NCBI GenBank assembly: GCA_902514105.1
Contig: CABXPU010000007.1
Span: 1-45,826 of the forward strand
Source: an uncultured SAR86 cluster bacterium
GTDB lineage: Bacteria > Pseudomonadota > Gammaproteobacteria > Magnimaribacterales > D2472
Direction: 5' to 3'
DNA: 45,826 nucleotides
The notes beneath the pieces are model-generated. The model had not been told where the DNA came from, ran no database searches, and saw only the letters and a program-made list of their open reading frames with translations. The first letter of the stretch is position 1. Every line of letters begins with the position of its first letter. This document shows, piece by piece, positions 25,229 to 33,956 of this stretch. The position numbers and the translations under genes were made by a program.

Positions 25229-26126
25229 TTATAAAACCCCACTTTGAAATAGTTGATTTAAGTATATCAATAATCTCTAATGGTTTATCAAGCGGTACAT
25301 GGTGAGCAGCACCAGGAACTTCAATAAAATCCATGGTTTCTTTAAATTCTTCTTCCATAAATTTTAGTATTTTTGAGCCTAGCAGCAAGCTATCACCCCC
25401 ATATATATATAACGCTTTGCATTTAAATATAAATTTATACCCCGACAAACGACCTAACTTCCAAAATAAGGTGTCATCAAATTTCCATCGCCATCCCTCA
25501 GCTTCTTCTCTTATGGAATGCTCAGCTATATACCTAAGATACCAATCATTTTCACATTTTTGTGCAGGCATTAGCCTAAATCTATTCACAATAGCTAGCT
25601 TATTTTCATAATATTTAATCATGCGAACAGGGCTAGTACTTCTATGTTTTTCATAGTCATAGTCAGGTGGCCTAATGGGAGTATCTATCATTACAACACC
25701 ATCAATAATTTTTGGATTTTCACTTGCTATAAAGCCAGCAACATGACCCCCAAGCGAATGACCCACAAGAATAATATCTTTATCAATTAATCCTTCTTTA
25801 TCCACGATATCTAAAATAGCTGTAGAAAAACTTTTAATACTATAGTCTTCTCTATGATCAGAATCCCCCATACCCGGAAGGTCAATTGCTAATACATATG
25901 CATCATTTGCTAACTGAGGGCCTATAGGGTCCCACCACTTTTTGTGAGCGCCAGTACCATGAATAAGAAAAATAATTTTCTTACTGTGTACATTTCCCCA
26001 TGACTGGTAATGAACATTATGCCCCTCAGATTCTATTGTTTTATTGTCTGCAGAGAAGTTTATTGCTTTATGAAACCATTCTGGCGCATGAGAAATATCA
26101 TTCTGAAGATTGTCACTTACTTTCAT
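25221..26126 (-). CDS. Alpha/beta hydrolase
   Basis: A 301-residue cytoplasmic alpha/beta-fold hydrolase, no signal peptide. The oxyanion region is FLIHGTGAHKKWWDP, the nucleophile elbow is LVGHSLGGHVAG (Ser), and the catalytic His is probably in PGAAHHVPLDKP; the DLPGMGDSDH segment is typical of the epoxide hydrolase/haloperoxidase branch. Its 3' end overlaps the paraoxonase-like gene, so the two hydrolases are likely co-expressed and may act on related esters or lactones; this is inference. The substrate cannot be read from sequence. Confidence 0.88.
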   Translation of the reverse strand: MKVSDNLQNDISHAPEWFHKAINFSADNKTIESEGHNVHYQSWGNVHSKKIIFLIHGTGAHKKWWDPIGPQLANDAYVLAIDLPGMGDSDHREDYSIKSFSTAILDIVDKEGLIDKDIILVGHSLGGHVAGFIASENPKIIDGVVMIDTPIRPPDYDYEKHRSTSPVRMIKYYENKLAIVNRFRLMPAQKCENDWYLRYIAEHSIREEAEGWRWKFDDTLFWKLGRLSGYKFIFKCKALYIYGGDSLLLGSKILKFMEEEFKETMDFIEVPGAAHHVPLDKPLEIIDILKSTISKWGFINE

Positions 26127-26165
26127 TGCACGTATTCTAAGCTATTAATTACAATAAATTAACAA

Positions 26166-26960
26166 ATGAATACTCAACTTATTACTCCTGCAGCAACAGT
26201 ACTAGTTATTCGTGACGGAAAATCTGATATAGAAGTCTTTATGGTTGAAAGGTCTAATAGACCGCCCTTTGGAAATCTATTTGTTTTTCCAGGTGGAAAA
26301 ATAGATACCAGTGATCACGACAGCAGGGCGCATTCTTTATGCAAGAGCATATCAGATGGCGAAGCTTCAGCTCTATTGGGCATTAAAGAAAATGGTTTAA
26401 GTTATTGGGTTGCTTGTGTTAGAGAATGTTTTGAAGAAGTTGGAATTCTTTTAGCAGAAAAGAAAGACGGCACCAAGTTAGATCTAAATGGTATTGAAAA
26501 AGAAAAATATCAAAGTTACAGACAAGATCTTTTAAATGGAGATATAAGCTTCTATGATATTTGCTCAAAAGAGAACCTAGAGCTAATGACAGAAAATATA
26601 GCACCCTTTTCACACTGGATAACTCCAGATGTAGAGATAAAAAGGTTTGACACAAGATTTTTTATAGCATGCTTGCCTGATAATCAGACAGGTATCCATG
26701 ATGGCAATGAATTAGTAAATAGCCTATGGATATCTCCACAAGAAGCTCTCAAGAAAGCATATGCTGGAGAGATAAGCATGATCATGCCAACTATTAAGAA
26801 TCTTGAGCAGTGCGTAGGTTTTAATACAAGCGAAGAATTACTGAATCATCAAAAGCAGTTAACGAATGAAGATATCCCCCCAATATTACCCAAGTTTTTT
26901 AAGGAAAACGGTAATTGGGTTGGTCTGCTGCCTGGTGATGATGGTTATGATGAGGCATAA
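26166..26960 (+). CDS. NUDIX hydrolase, NUDT19-like
   Basis: A 264-residue NUDIX enzyme. The N-terminal strand (TPAATVLVIRDG) and VERSNRPPFGNLFVFPGGKID lead into the NUDIX box, which is split: the GGK part is separated by about 45 residues from the RECFEEVGILLA part. Such an insertion inside the box is characteristic of the NUDT19 (RP2) group, whose animal members hydrolyse CoA and acyl-CoA. The stop is directly followed by the ATG of the metallo-beta-lactamase gene, with no gap, so the two are coupled. Acyl-CoA as a substrate is inferred only from the family. Confidence 0.88.
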   Translation: MNTQLITPAATVLVIRDGKSDIEVFMVERSNRPPFGNLFVFPGGKIDTSDHDSRAHSLCKSISDGEASALLGIKENGLSYWVACVRECFEEVGILLAEKKDGTKLDLNGIEKEKYQSYRQDLLNGDISFYDICSKENLELMTENIAPFSHWITPDVEIKRFDTRFFIACLPDNQTGIHDGNELVNSLWISPQEALKKAYAGEISMIMPTIKNLEQCVGFNTSEELLNHQKQLTNEDIPPILPKFFKENGNWVGLLPGDDGYDEA

Positions 26961-27764
26961 ATGAGCAAACTTATTAAAAAAATTACAGCACCCAATGGCG
27001 GAGTATTTACAGGAGAGGGCACTAATACTTATTTAATTGGTACAAATGATATTACTCTTGTTGATCCAGGTCCAAATACCAAAAGCCACTTAGACAATAT
27101 TCTTAAAGAGGGGCAAGGCAAGATCAAAAGAATCATAGTTACACATACGCACTCTGACCACTCGCCAGGAGCAAAACCTTTAGCGGATATATTAAATGTT
27201 CCTGTAATGGGTCGCTTTGCTGATTTTGATATGTCTATACAAGATTCAACGTTTGAACCAGACAAGATTTTAGAAGATCAGGACATTATAAAGACCGATG
27301 AATATACAATTGAGGTAATTCATACGCCAGGACACGCATCTAACCATTTATGCTTTCTAATTCAAGAAGAAAGATGCTTGTTAACAGGAGACCACATCAT
27401 GAATGGGTCAACCGTTGTTATAGCCCCGCCTGATGGCAATATGACAGAATACTTAGATTCATTAAAAAAACTAGATAATTTTGATATTCAATTATTAGCC
27501 CCAGGTCATGGAGATTATCTTGATAATCCCAAAGCAGTTACTGACTGGATCATTAATCATAGACTAACAAGAGAAGGAAAAGTTTTACAATCAATGAAGA
27601 GCCTTAAAGAAACCAAGATAGAGGATCTTCTTTTAGATGTTTATGATGATGTAGATCCTAAACTTCACCCAATTGCATTATGGAGTTTAGAGGCTCATTT
27701 AATAAGATTAGAAGAAAATAATAAGGTGATAAGATTGGAAGATAATTTATGGAGAATCAATTAG
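26961..27764 (+). CDS. Metallo-beta-lactamase-fold hydrolase, LACTB2-like
   Basis: A 267-residue MBL-fold protein. Zinc ligands are seen in THTHSDHSPGA (about residues 61-71, HxHxDH), THxxGHASNH-like TPGHASNHLCF, LTGDHIMNGS and the APGHGDYL histidine. A C-terminal helical domain follows (about 195-267; LHPIALWSLEAHLIRLEE), which matches the LACTB2/winged-helix extension. LACTB2 is a mitochondrial endoribonuclease in animals; bacterial members are uncharacterised. Coupled to the NUDIX gene in front. It converges on the small lipoprotein gene with a 4-base overlap. Confidence 0.88.
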   Translation: MSKLIKKITAPNGGVFTGEGTNTYLIGTNDITLVDPGPNTKSHLDNILKEGQGKIKRIIVTHTHSDHSPGAKPLADILNVPVMGRFADFDMSIQDSTFEPDKILEDQDIIKTDEYTIEVIHTPGHASNHLCFLIQEERCLLTGDHIMNGSTVVIAPPDGNMTEYLDSLKKLDNFDIQLLAPGHGDYLDNPKAVTDWIINHRLTREGKVLQSMKSLKETKIEDLLLDVYDDVDPKLHPIALWSLEAHLIRLEENNKVIRLEDNLWRIN

Positions 27765-28198
27765 TTCATAGGCACATCATTTTTTTTGCAATTATAGTAT
27801 TTAGCATCTGCCCCCTCATCTTGTTTAAAGGCGTTAATATTTAATTCACAATTTAAGTCTTTGGATTCAGGACTTAGCAAAAGTTCAGCTGCCTCAGTTA
27901 ATTTATTTACTTCACCAAAAGCTACTTTTTTATTTTCGTTCTTATCTTTAATAGCTTCATCATATTGAATTGAATCCATGCAATCAAAATAATCATAAGT
28001 TTTAAGGAGGTAGTCTTTTCCCCCCTCAATTCTTGGGCTTTGATGAGTACTATTTGTTTTTTGGAAACATGTTATTGTTTGCGAATCATGCGGCCCTGAT
28101 TTTATAAGCGATAAATCATCTATATCTGGGCTAGAACTTTTATTTGATGCACAACTAGAGATCACAATTAATAATAAAAGCGGAGTTTTAATTTGCAT
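27761..28198 (-). CDS. Hypothetical lipoprotein with four cysteines
   Basis: A 145-residue protein, no family recognised. The start [20 protein letters not shown] gives a good signal with lipobox ISSC, so I use ATG 28198 and not the upstream TTG. After the lipidated Cys there are four more cysteines (in TITCFQ, YFDCMDS, DLNCELN, YYNCKKN), an even number fitting two disulfides in the periplasm. The start overlaps the acs stop by 11 bases, so it is probably translated from the acs transcript. Confidence 0.7.
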   Translation of the reverse strand: MQIKTPLLLLIVISSCASNKSSSPDIDDLSLIKSGPHDSQTITCFQKTNSTHQSPRIEGGKDYLLKTYDYFDCMDSIQYDEAIKDKNENKKVAFGEVNKLTEAAELLLSPESKDLNCELNINAFKQDEGADAKYYNCKKNDVPMN

Positions 28199-30122
28199 AC
28201 TTCTCTCCAAATGCAATTAGGTCTTCTACAACACTTGGATCAGCTAGTGTTGATGTATCCCCCAAATCATCAATATCTCCTCCAGCAATTTTCCGTAATA
28301 TTCTTCGCATAATCTTGCCAGAACGTGTTTTTGGAAGGCCTGGCGCCCACTGGATTAGATCTGGCTTTGCTATAGGGCTTATTTCATCTGATACAAATAA
28401 TTTTAATTCATTTTTTAATTCATCTTCATAGGACTCACCAGACATTAGTGTTACAAAAGCATAAATACCTTGACCTTTGATAGGGTGATCAAATCCAACA
28501 ACAGCAGCTTCTGCAACTTTTTGATGAAGCACTAATGCACTCTCGATTTCAGCAGTGCCCAGCCTATGCCCAGATACATTAAGAACATCATCAACTCTTC
28601 CTGTTATCCATAGATAACCATCTGAATCTCTTTTTGCCCCATCTCCAGTGAAATAGAAGCCATCATATTGAGAAAAATATGTTTCTAACATTCTTTGATG
28701 ATCGCCATAAACACTTCTTATTTGACTGGGCCAAGATTGAGTAATAACCAGGTTGCCTGAACTCTCATCTTTCAATATATTCCCGTCTGCATCAATTAAT
28801 TCAGGCTTTACTCCAAAGAATGGGAAAGTTGCTGATCCTGGTTTAACTGGGGTTACACCAGCAATTGGAGAGATTAGGACAGATCCTGTTTCGGTTTGCC
28901 ACCATGTATCTATAACGTGACATTTTTTACTACCAACAATTGAAAAGTACCACTCCCAAGCCTCTGGATTGATTGGCTCTCCAACAGTACCAAGTATTCT
29001 AAGTGAATCCCTTTTTGTTTTTAAAACAGGTTCATCGCCTTGAGACATAAGAGCTCTTATAGCAGTTGGAGCAGTATAAAAAATATTTATTTGATGCTTA
29101 TCACAAACTTGCCAGCATCTTGAGGCATCAGGATAAGTTGGAACACCTTCAAACATTAAACTCGTTGCTCCATTCGACAACGGTCCATAGACTATATAGG
29201 TATGGCCAGTTATCCAACCAACATCAGCTGTACACCAGTAATTATCTTCTTCCTTATAACCAAATAGATATTTAAATGAAATATGTGCCCCTAAAAGATA
29301 CCCAGCACTTGTATGCATTACACCCTTTGGTTTTCCAGTAGATCCAGATGTATAAAGAATAAAAAGAGGATCCTCTGAATCCATTGCCTCTGGATCACAT
29401 ACCGGGATCTGATCAGCTACAAGGTCTTCATACCAAATATCTAATTCATCATTCCAATCAATATTGCCATCAGTTCTTTTAACAACAATATTTTTTTTAA
29501 CGCAAGGACATTTTTTAAGAGCAATATCTACATTCTTTTTAAGAGGTACAATTTTACCTCCCCTAAAACCCTCATCCGCAGTAATTACAACAGAACATTT
29601 AGCATCCAGTATCCTATCCTTAAGAGCTTCAGGGGAAAAGCCTCCAAACACTACAGAGTGAACAGCGCCAATACGTGCACAAGCTAGCATTGCATATGAT
29701 GCTTCAAGAATCATCGGCATATAAATGCATACTCTAGAACCTTTTTTCACACCAAGTTCTTTAAGTCCATTTGCAAGTTTACAGACTTGATCATGAAGTT
29801 CTTGATAAGTTACCGAGGTCGAGTCATTAGGGCTATCTCCTTCCCAAATGAACGCAGTTTTATTAGCATTTTTTTCAAGATGTCTGTCAATACAATTGAT
29901 AGATAAATTAAGTTTACCCCCATCAAACCAAGCAGTATTAGCAAAATCACCATTATGAACTTGATCGAAAGGCTCAATCCAATCTATATTGGAAGTAGCC
30001 ATATCTCCAAAGAAATTTTCTGGTTGATTAACTGAATCAAGATACATAGCCTTATATTCATCAAAATCTTTTATATAAGGATTTTGTATATCTTTTTGAG
30101 GCTTATATATTTTTTTACTCAT
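28188..30122 (-). CDS. acs: Acetyl-CoA synthetase
   Basis: Acs activates acetate to acetyl-CoA through acetyl-AMP. The 644-residue length is typical. Visible motifs include the AMP-binding core [15 protein letters not shown] (about residues 257-271), the WWQTETG segment (about 408-414), [31 protein letters not shown] core (about 491-521) and the C-terminal [11 protein letters not shown] with the lysine used for adenylation and subject to regulatory acetylation. No actP, pta or ackA lies beside it; the small lipoprotein follows with overlap. Confidence 0.97.
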   Translation of the reverse strand: MSKKIYKPQKDIQNPYIKDFDEYKAMYLDSVNQPENFFGDMATSNIDWIEPFDQVHNGDFANTAWFDGGKLNLSINCIDRHLEKNANKTAFIWEGDSPNDSTSVTYQELHDQVCKLANGLKELGVKKGSRVCIYMPMILEASYAMLACARIGAVHSVVFGGFSPEALKDRILDAKCSVVITADEGFRGGKIVPLKKNVDIALKKCPCVKKNIVVKRTDGNIDWNDELDIWYEDLVADQIPVCDPEAMDSEDPLFILYTSGSTGKPKGVMHTSAGYLLGAHISFKYLFGYKEEDNYWCTADVGWITGHTYIVYGPLSNGATSLMFEGVPTYPDASRCWQVCDKHQINIFYTAPTAIRALMSQGDEPVLKTKRDSLRILGTVGEPINPEAWEWYFSIVGSKKCHVIDTWWQTETGSVLISPIAGVTPVKPGSATFPFFGVKPELIDADGNILKDESSGNLVITQSWPSQIRSVYGDHQRMLETYFSQYDGFYFTGDGAKRDSDGYLWITGRVDDVLNVSGHRLGTAEIESALVLHQKVAEAAVVGFDHPIKGQGIYAFVTLMSGESYEDELKNELKLFVSDEISPIAKPDLIQWAPGLPKTRSGKIMRRILRKIAGGDIDDLGDTSTLADPSVVEDLIAFGEKYAN

Positions 30123-30142
30123 TTAAGTTTCCGTAGAAATTC

Positions 30143-30808
30143 TTAAATTATGGATGGTTGAGGGTTGATGAATTTTTTTCCTTTAGGGTCAGACATAATG
30201 TGACCAACAAGCATCTCAAAATCATCATCATTTGATTCTAAGTTTATATCTGCAGCATTAACAATTAACAATGGAGAGGATTCGTAATATAAGAAGAATC
30301 TTGAATATGCATCATTAAGCTTATCCAAATAATCTGCAGTTAAGAACTGTTCATTAGGGTTACCTCTTTTATTTACCCTATCCATCAAAACATCAACAGG
30401 TGCTTGTAGGTATATAACTAAATCTGGAGTAGGGGCATCAATTGTTGTGTGATCATATATTTTGTCATAAAGATCCATTTCTTCATTAGACAGAGTTACT
30501 TCTGCAAACAGCCTATCTTTTTGGATTAAAAAGTCAGCTACCCTAACTGTTTCAAATAAACTTCTTTGTTTTAATTCTTCAATTTGCTGCATTCTTTGAA
30601 ATAAAAAGAAAAGTTGAGTAGCTAATGCAGACTGGCTTGGATTTTTATAAAAGTTTTTAAGGAATGGGTTTTCTGATGGCCTTTCTAAAAAGGCATCATA
30701 GTTAAAATTTTTAGCGAGCTTATTAGCTAAAGTTGTTTTTCCAACTCCAATCGGACCTTCTATTGCAATATATTTTGGAAGCGGTGTTTCCTTAACAGCA
30801 AGTTTCAT
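30143..30808 (-). CDS. Deoxynucleoside kinase (dGK/dAK/dCK family)
   Basis: A 221-residue deoxynucleoside kinase that phosphorylates salvaged deoxynucleosides. It has the P-loop AIEGPIGVGKTTLANKLA (about residues 16-33), the substrate-binding glutamate in FLERPSENPF, the RVADFLIQKDRLFAEVTLS segment (DR-type motif) and the LID-like NKRGNPNEQFLT. In Gammaproteobacteria a kinase of this kind is often found between folK and panB near pcnB; here pcnB precedes it directly and folK is absent. Exact substrate among dA, dG and dC is open. Confidence 0.9.
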   Translation of the reverse strand: MKLAVKETPLPKYIAIEGPIGVGKTTLANKLAKNFNYDAFLERPSENPFLKNFYKNPSQSALATQLFFLFQRMQQIEELKQRSLFETVRVADFLIQKDRLFAEVTLSNEEMDLYDKIYDHTTIDAPTPDLVIYLQAPVDVLMDRVNKRGNPNEQFLTADYLDKLNDAYSRFFLYYESSPLLIVNAADINLESNDDDFEMLVGHIMSDPKGKKFINPQPSII

Positions 30809-30836
30809 TTATAAAAATAATATTTTTTTATTAAGA

Positions 30837-32072
30837 TTATATTAACTCACTCGAGAATCCAAATTTTTTATCAGCCTCTTGCTCTCTTTTTACTTTTAAA
30901 GCGTTAATTGCAATCTCTCGTTCAGAGTGATTTTTATTCTGAAACTTAGTCCACCACTTACCAAGAGTTGATTTTTCACGAGCCGCCAATTCTCTTATTA
31001 AGAGAAAATCATACGCAGCTCTAAATCTTGAATGCTTAACTAACTTATGAGGATATTTTCCAATTCTGCTTTCAAGCTTTAATTGAAGAACCCATATATC
31101 TTTTATATAGGTTTGGAATTTTCTTGGAATAGCAGTTAGCCGGTGTTGTTCTTTTAGAATGCCATCCATAGATCTAAAAAATTTTCTTATGTTTATTTCT
31201 TCTTTGTTAGAACACTTTTCTATTAAAGAGGGCCAAAGCAATGCTGCAAGCAGGAAACCTGGAGTAATAGATTTTTTATTTTTTATTCTTTTATCTGTAT
31301 TTCTTAGAGCCTCTATCATGAGATTCATTGAAAAGTCAGACAGGCCAGGGTTGGAAGAAATCAAATATTTAGATAAATTAAATGAATTAAGTTTTTTAAA
31401 GTTTTTTTCTGCGTGGCCATTCAAGAATATTTTACAAAACTCATCGAAAAGCCTCGCATTAGAAACTCCAGACAAAAGATGGCCTTTATCATATATTGCA
31501 TCTTTAACTTTATTATCAATCTTAAATCCAAGCTTAGTACTAAATCTTACAGCCCTTAATGCCCTGACAGGATCTTCTTCAAACCTTCCTTGAGGGTCAC
31601 CAATTGAAACAAGAATTTTTTTATTAATGTGCTTTAATCCGCCATGGAAATCTTGCACCTTATTCCTAGAAGGGCAGTAATATAGAGCATTCACAGTAAA
31701 GTCCCTTCTATGACAATCTTGTTGAATAGTTCCCCAGGTGTTATCTCTTAATATTTTTCCACTATCGTCTTTAACAAAATTATTTGGATTCTGACTTTTC
31801 AGTTTCCCAGCCCTAAAGGTAGCTACTTCTATTAATTCTGATCTATTAAATACATGAACAAGTTTGAATCGTTTGCCAATAATTCTTGATGCTTTAAAGA
31901 TTCTTCTGATTTCTTCAGGCTTAGCATTGGTTGCTATATCAAAATCTTTAGGATTAATGCCAGTTAGGGCATCTCTTATACAGCCACCCACAAGGTAAGC
32001 TTCAAAATTATTTTCTTGGAGAGTGTGAACTATAGAAATAGCAAATTTGCTAAATTTACTTGAATCTATCAA
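30837..32072 (-). CDS. pcnB: Poly(A) polymerase I / tRNA nucleotidyltransferase family
   Basis: PcnB adds poly(A) tails that mark RNAs for decay. The 411-residue protein has the class II nucleotidyltransferase head: YLVGGCIRDALTG (about residues 24-36), the metal-binding DFDIATNA (about 43-50), GTIQQDCHRRDFTVNALYY (about 113-131) and FEEDPVRALRAVRF. The C-terminal arginine/lysine-rich part (FRAAYDFLLIRELA) is typical of PcnB rather than CCA-adding enzymes. The start is TTG. It follows dksA and a small unknown gene; in E. coli the order is dksA-gluQ-pcnB-folK, so gluQ and folK are missing here. Confidence 0.9.
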   Translation of the reverse strand: MIDSSKFSKFAISIVHTLQENNFEAYLVGGCIRDALTGINPKDFDIATNAKPEEIRRIFKASRIIGKRFKLVHVFNRSELIEVATFRAGKLKSQNPNNFVKDDSGKILRDNTWGTIQQDCHRRDFTVNALYYCPSRNKVQDFHGGLKHINKKILVSIGDPQGRFEEDPVRALRAVRFSTKLGFKIDNKVKDAIYDKGHLLSGVSNARLFDEFCKIFLNGHAEKNFKKLNSFNLSKYLISSNPGLSDFSMNLMIEALRNTDKRIKNKKSITPGFLLAALLWPSLIEKCSNKEEINIRKFFRSMDGILKEQHRLTAIPRKFQTYIKDIWVLQLKLESRIGKYPHKLVKHSRFRAAYDFLLIRELAAREKSTLGKWWTKFQNKNHSEREIAINALKVKREQEADKKFGFSSELI

Positions 32073-32091
32073 TTGTGTTTATTTCTTTTAT

Positions 32092-32319
32092 TCAAGATTT
32101 TTTTATGAATTTTAATTCAGTTCCCCAATTCTTCTTATTTGTTTTGTAATACTCAGTGCCTTCCTGAGCTAGAAGTATTCTTCCTCCATCCATATCTACT
32201 CTAATGCTATCTGTAGTTGTAATACCACCATATCTATCATGAAAAACTCCAACCATATCGCCGGTTGTGTCTTCACTGTGTAGTTTTTGTATGAGTTTTA
32301 TTAGCTCTTCTTTTTTCAT
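32092..32319 (-). CDS. Hypothetical 75-residue protein between dksA and pcnB
   Basis: No family recognised. It begins with a charged helix (MKKEELIKLIQKLHSED) and continues with likely beta strands (GDMVGVFHDRYGGITT, RILLAQEGTEYYKT) and a basic end. No signal, membrane segment or cysteine. It lies 15 bases from dksA and 19 bases from pcnB on the same strand, so it is inside the operon where other Gammaproteobacteria carry gluQ. Probably a real gene because the frame fills the gap exactly and has a normal ATG. Confidence 0.65.
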   Translation of the reverse strand: MKKEELIKLIQKLHSEDTTGDMVGVFHDRYGGITTTDSIRVDMDGGRILLAQEGTEYYKTNKKNWGTELKFIKKS

Positions 32320-32334
32320 TATGGATCTGAAAGA

Positions 32335-32898
32335 TTATCCACTTAGTTGTTTTTCTTTAATCTCATCTAGTGTTTTACAATCAATGCAATGTGTAGCGGT
32401 TGGCCTTGCTTCCAGCCTTTTTATTCCTATATTAACCCCGCATGATTCACAATAACCATAATCATTTTGTTTTATAAGCTCTATAGACGAAGCAATCTTA
32501 TTAATAAGCTTTCTTTCTCTATCCCTTGTTCTTAATTCAAATGCAAATTCTTCTTCTTGTGACGCCCTATCTAGGTCATCAGCTGGCTTCTCGCCTTTAT
32601 CTTTTAGGTGATTAAAAGTTTTCTGCATCTCTTCTATTAATTGTTCACGCCAATTAGTTAGAATTGCTGTGAAATGTCTTTTCATAGCAGCGCTCATATA
32701 CTTTTCTTTTTTCTTTGGCTTATAAGCAACAATTTTCTTATTCTTCTTTGAAGAGGATTTAATTGCTACCACCTTCTTTTTAGCAGCAGTCTTTTTAACT
32801 ACTTTCTTTTTAGTAATTGGCTTTTTAGTTACAGCTTTCTTTGGTTTAGCTTTAACAGCAATTGATTTTGTTTTTTTCTTAGGCTTTGATTTTGTCAT
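32335..32898 (-). CDS. dksA: RNA polymerase-binding transcription factor DksA, with lysine-rich N-terminal tail
   Basis: DksA enters the RNA polymerase secondary channel and, with ppGpp, controls rRNA and amino-acid promoters. The C-terminal 120 residues are typical: coiled-coil tip ADDLDRASQEEEF with the two tip aspartates, RTRDRERKLINKI, and the four-cysteine zinc site CESCGVNIGIKRLEA / HCIDCK. The first 66 residues (from ATG 32898) are unusual: 30 are lysine, one is acidic, and alanine, valine, threonine and proline make up most of the rest, like histone H1-type tails. Total 187 residues compared with about 150 for E. coli DksA. The downstream gene order leads to pcnB as in E. coli. Confidence 0.95.
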   Translation of the reverse strand: MTKSKPKKKTKSIAVKAKPKKAVTKKPITKKKVVKKTAAKKKVVAIKSSSKKNKKIVAYKPKKKEKYMSAAMKRHFTAILTNWREQLIEEMQKTFNHLKDKGEKPADDLDRASQEEEFAFELRTRDRERKLINKIASSIELIKQNDYGYCESCGVNIGIKRLEARPTATHCIDCKTLDEIKEKQLSG

Positions 32899-32953
32899 TA
32901 ATAACAATATAAATTTTTAGGGTGAGCAAAATAGCAGAAACTCTATTAATTTA

Positions 32954-33955
32954 CTAGTATTTTTGTATATTATTTTTGACTTCAATATAACCATCTTTTG
33001 ATAATCTGGGCCCAAAAGTTTGTACAACCTTAGATGCAGCAAAATTACTAAATTTTGCAGCTGACTTTAAAGACATTCCATTTAGGTATGCATATATAAA
33101 AGAGCCAGCAAACATATCTCCAGCGCCATTGGTATCAATAGGATCTATTTCTTCACCAGAAACAATATCTTTGTTTCCATCTGACACCACTATACTGCCA
33201 TCTGCACCAGTTGTTATAACTGAAATAAAAGATTTTTCTTTAAGATCTTCTATAGCGCTATCTAAATTATCTTTCCCAGTAAAAGCCTTTGCTTCATCAT
33301 CATTCCCAAACACTATATCGATGCCGTAGGATTCTATTTTTTCAAATTTTTCTCTAAAACCAAGCACAATACCGGGGTCTGATAATGATAAAGCTTTTTT
33401 AATGCTCTTATCCTTAAGGAATTCAAGTACAGTGATTACTGCTTCAAAATTCTCGTCGCTGGTTACCATGTAACCTTCAATATAAAAGATCTTTGAATTA
33501 GCTATTGCTTCTAAGTCTAGGTCTATTGTGCTCATAAAAGCACTAACACCCAGCATACTTACCATAGTTCTTTTAGCATCAGGGGTTACCAATATAAGAC
33601 ATTTCCCCGTGGGTAAACTTAACTCCTCTTCACCAAAGCCCTTATGATAGACATTAGCTTGTTTTAAACTTTCTAGATATCTCATTCCATCATCATCTTT
33701 TGAGACTCTGCAAACATGATGACAGCTTGCTCCATAACTAGAAGCAGCAACTAAAGAGTTTGTTGCTGAGCCGCCACAGTCTGAAACAGATTCAATTCCC
33801 ATCTCATCTAATTTTTTGGTAATTTCATTTTGCTCGTCAGCAGACACTAATGTCATTTGATCCGCCTCTAACCCTACTGATTCTAAGAATTCATAAGAGA
33901 CCATATATTGAGTGTCTACTAAAGCATTTCCAAGAGCGCAAATATCATATTTCAT
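32954..33955 (-). CDS. PfkB-family carbohydrate or nucleoside kinase, adenosine-kinase-like
   Basis: A 333-residue ribokinase-fold kinase. The N-terminal ALGNALVDTQYMV, GGSATNSLVAASSYGA (about residues 61-76) and the anion-hole motif DTNGAGDMFAGSFIYA (about 279-294; catalytic Asp in GAGD) are PfkB hallmarks. The overall form matches the adenosine kinase-like subgroup widespread in Proteobacteria. The stop-start distance to hemL is only one base, so they share a transcript. Substrate (adenosine, inosine-guanosine, ribose or fructose) is not decided by the sequence I can read. Confidence 0.87.
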   Translation of the reverse strand: MKYDICALGNALVDTQYMVSYEFLESVGLEADQMTLVSADEQNEITKKLDEMGIESVSDCGGSATNSLVAASSYGASCHHVCRVSKDDDGMRYLESLKQANVYHKGFGEEELSLPTGKCLILVTPDAKRTMVSMLGVSAFMSTIDLDLEAIANSKIFYIEGYMVTSDENFEAVITVLEFLKDKSIKKALSLSDPGIVLGFREKFEKIESYGIDIVFGNDDEAKAFTGKDNLDSAIEDLKEKSFISVITTGADGSIVVSDGNKDIVSGEEIDPIDTNGAGDMFAGSFIYAYLNGMSLKSAAKFSNFAASKVVQTFGPRLSKDGYIEVKNNIQKY

Positions 33956-33956
33956 T

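Noticed and set aside
25333-25611. Plus-strand frame inside the alpha/beta hydrolase
   Set aside because: Shadow of a conserved hydrolase with nucleophile elbow; no start signal.
32698-32898. Lysine-rich segment before dksA as a separate histone-like gene
   Set aside because: It is in frame and continuous with DksA with no stop between, so it is an extension, not a separate gene.
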